Made by a program: the position numbers and the translations under genes. A DNA stretch of 7,973 nucleotides from NCBI GenBank assembly GCA_028281075.1, contig JANQKO010000480.1, forward strand, positions 1 to 7,973. Direction: 5' to 3'. The notes below the pieces were generated by a model. That model was not told the origin of the DNA. It did not search any database and saw only the letters and a list, made by a program, of their open reading frames with translations. The stretch is from Alphaproteobacteria bacterium (GTDB lineage: Bacteria > Pseudomonadota > Alphaproteobacteria > GCA-2731375). Below are positions 6,486 through 7,973 of this stretch, piece by piece. Numbering within the stretch: position 1 is the stretch's first letter; every line of letters starts with the position of its first letter.

Positions 6486-7364
6486 TCAGACCCTCTTCAC
6501 GGTGACGATGCCGAACAGGCCGGCCGGCTTGAACAGCAGGACGGCGACGATCAGCACCAGCGCCACGGTCAGCTTCAGCTCGTTGCCCACGAACGGCACG
6601 TAGGTGCCGACCAGGTTCTCCAGCACGCCGACCATGAAGCCGCCGATCACGGCGCCGCCCGGACTGCTAACGCCGCCCAGCAGGGCGCCGGCGAAGCCGT
6701 AGAGCAGGATGCCGACCATCATGTTCGGCTCCAGGAACACGACCGGCGCGATCATCATGCCGGCGACGCTGCCGATGGCGGCGGCCAGGCCCCAGCCGAT
6801 CGCCAGCATCCAGCCGACCCGGACGCCGACCAGCTTCGCCGACTCGGGATTTTGCGCCGCCGCCCGCATCGCCAGGCCCAGCGGCGTGTGCCGGACGAAG
6901 ACGAAAACGAGCGCCAGCATGATCATGGTGACGCCGATCACGCCGGTGTCGTGCATGCCGATATAGTTGTTGCCGAACAACGGCTGTTCCGGGAACGGGC
7001 TGGGGAACGGCTTGATCGTATGCTCGAAGATCCAGCCCGCGACCGAGTTGAAGATCACCAGCAGGCCGATGAAGACGATGATCTGGTTCAGGACCGGCGC
7101 CTTCTCGACCGGCCGCACGATAATGCGCTCGATGGCCAGGCCGCCGGCGAACGAGATGATCACGGTCAGGAAGAACGCCACCCAGTAGGGCAGGCCATAG
7201 GAGATCAGCGACCAGGCCACGAAGGTGCTGAACATGGCCATCTCGCCTTGGGCGAAATTGAAGTGGTCGGTGGCCTGGTAGATCATCACCACGGCCAGCG
7301 CGACACTGGCATAGACGCCGCCGATCGCGAGACCGGCGAGAGTTTGTTGCAAAAACAGATCCAT
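6486..7364 (-). CDS. livH: Branched-chain amino-acid-type ABC transporter permease, LivH family
   Basis: This is a 292-residue inner-membrane permease and partner of LivM. Seen: hydrophobic segments throughout (about 8-30, 42-78, 93-112, 139-158, 185-208, 215-249, 265-283), the early LivH motif HFNFAQGEMAMF (34-45), the coupling loop GLAMRAAAQNPESAKLVGV (163-181) that should contact the ATPases, and GGVSSPGGAVIGG (230-242) typical of the C-terminal half. Length fits the family (about 290). The ATG at 7364 lies 15 bases after the livF stop, and the gap CGGCGGGCCCGAGCA offers only a poor Shine-Dalgarno, so translation probably depends on ribosomes arriving from livF. Family assignment is secure; the transported ligand is not determined by this subunit. 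Confidence 0.95.
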   Translation of the reverse strand: MDLFLQQTLAGLAIGGVYASVALAVVMIYQATDHFNFAQGEMAMFSTFVAWSLISYGLPYWVAFFLTVIISFAGGLAIERIIVRPVEKAPVLNQIIVFIGLLVIFNSVAGWIFEHTIKPFPSPFPEQPLFGNNYIGMHDTGVIGVTMIMLALVFVFVRHTPLGLAMRAAAQNPESAKLVGVRVGWMLAIGWGLAAAIGSVAGMMIAPVVFLEPNMMVGILLYGFAGALLGGVSSPGGAVIGGFMVGVLENLVGTYVPFVGNELKLTVALVLIVAVLLFKPAGLFGIVTVKRV

Positions 7365-7379
7365 TGCTCGGGCCCGCCG

Positions 7380-7973
<594 letters not shown>

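Overview
The window is G+C-rich (roughly two thirds by eye), and every credible gene is on the minus strand, so transcription runs from high to low coordinates. The base composition, dense operon packing and the style of the solute-binding protein suggest an alphaproteobacterium of the Bradyrhizobium/Rhodospirillales sort. This is an inference from recalled family resemblance, not a database result.

Reading in the direction of transcription, the right half (7973 to 4169) is most of a branched-chain amino-acid-type (Liv/HAAT) ABC importer. It holds a 5'-truncated LivF ATPase, then LivH and LivM permeases packed within 15 and 3 bases of each other, then after 76 bases a periplasmic binding protein with a clear signal peptide. 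A 12-bp perfect hairpin followed by seven T residues (4108-4140) closes this unit. A LivG ATPase would be expected just outside the window.

The left half (4073 to 1) is a second unit for acyl-CoA chemistry. A candidate extended -10 promoter and a strong Shine-Dalgarno precede an AMP-forming acyl-CoA ligase. This is followed by a long-type (599 aa) acyl-CoA dehydrogenase overlapping it by 4 bases (ATGA), then a crotonase-fold enzyme overlapping by 1 base (TGATG) and running off the window edge. The three genes look translationally coupled.

Taken together, the locus reads as import of a carboxylic acid (or amino-acid-like ligand), CoA activation, alpha,beta-dehydrogenation, and then hydration or isomerisation. 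The substrate cannot be read from the sequence. The least ordinary point is that the crotonase lacks the first of the two catalytic glutamates of true enoyl-CoA hydratases (Leu in its place) and keeps the second, so it may be an isomerase or another crotonase reaction. I see no mobile element, RNA gene, CRISPR array or clearly novel system. No gene-free stretch exceeds about 140 bases.
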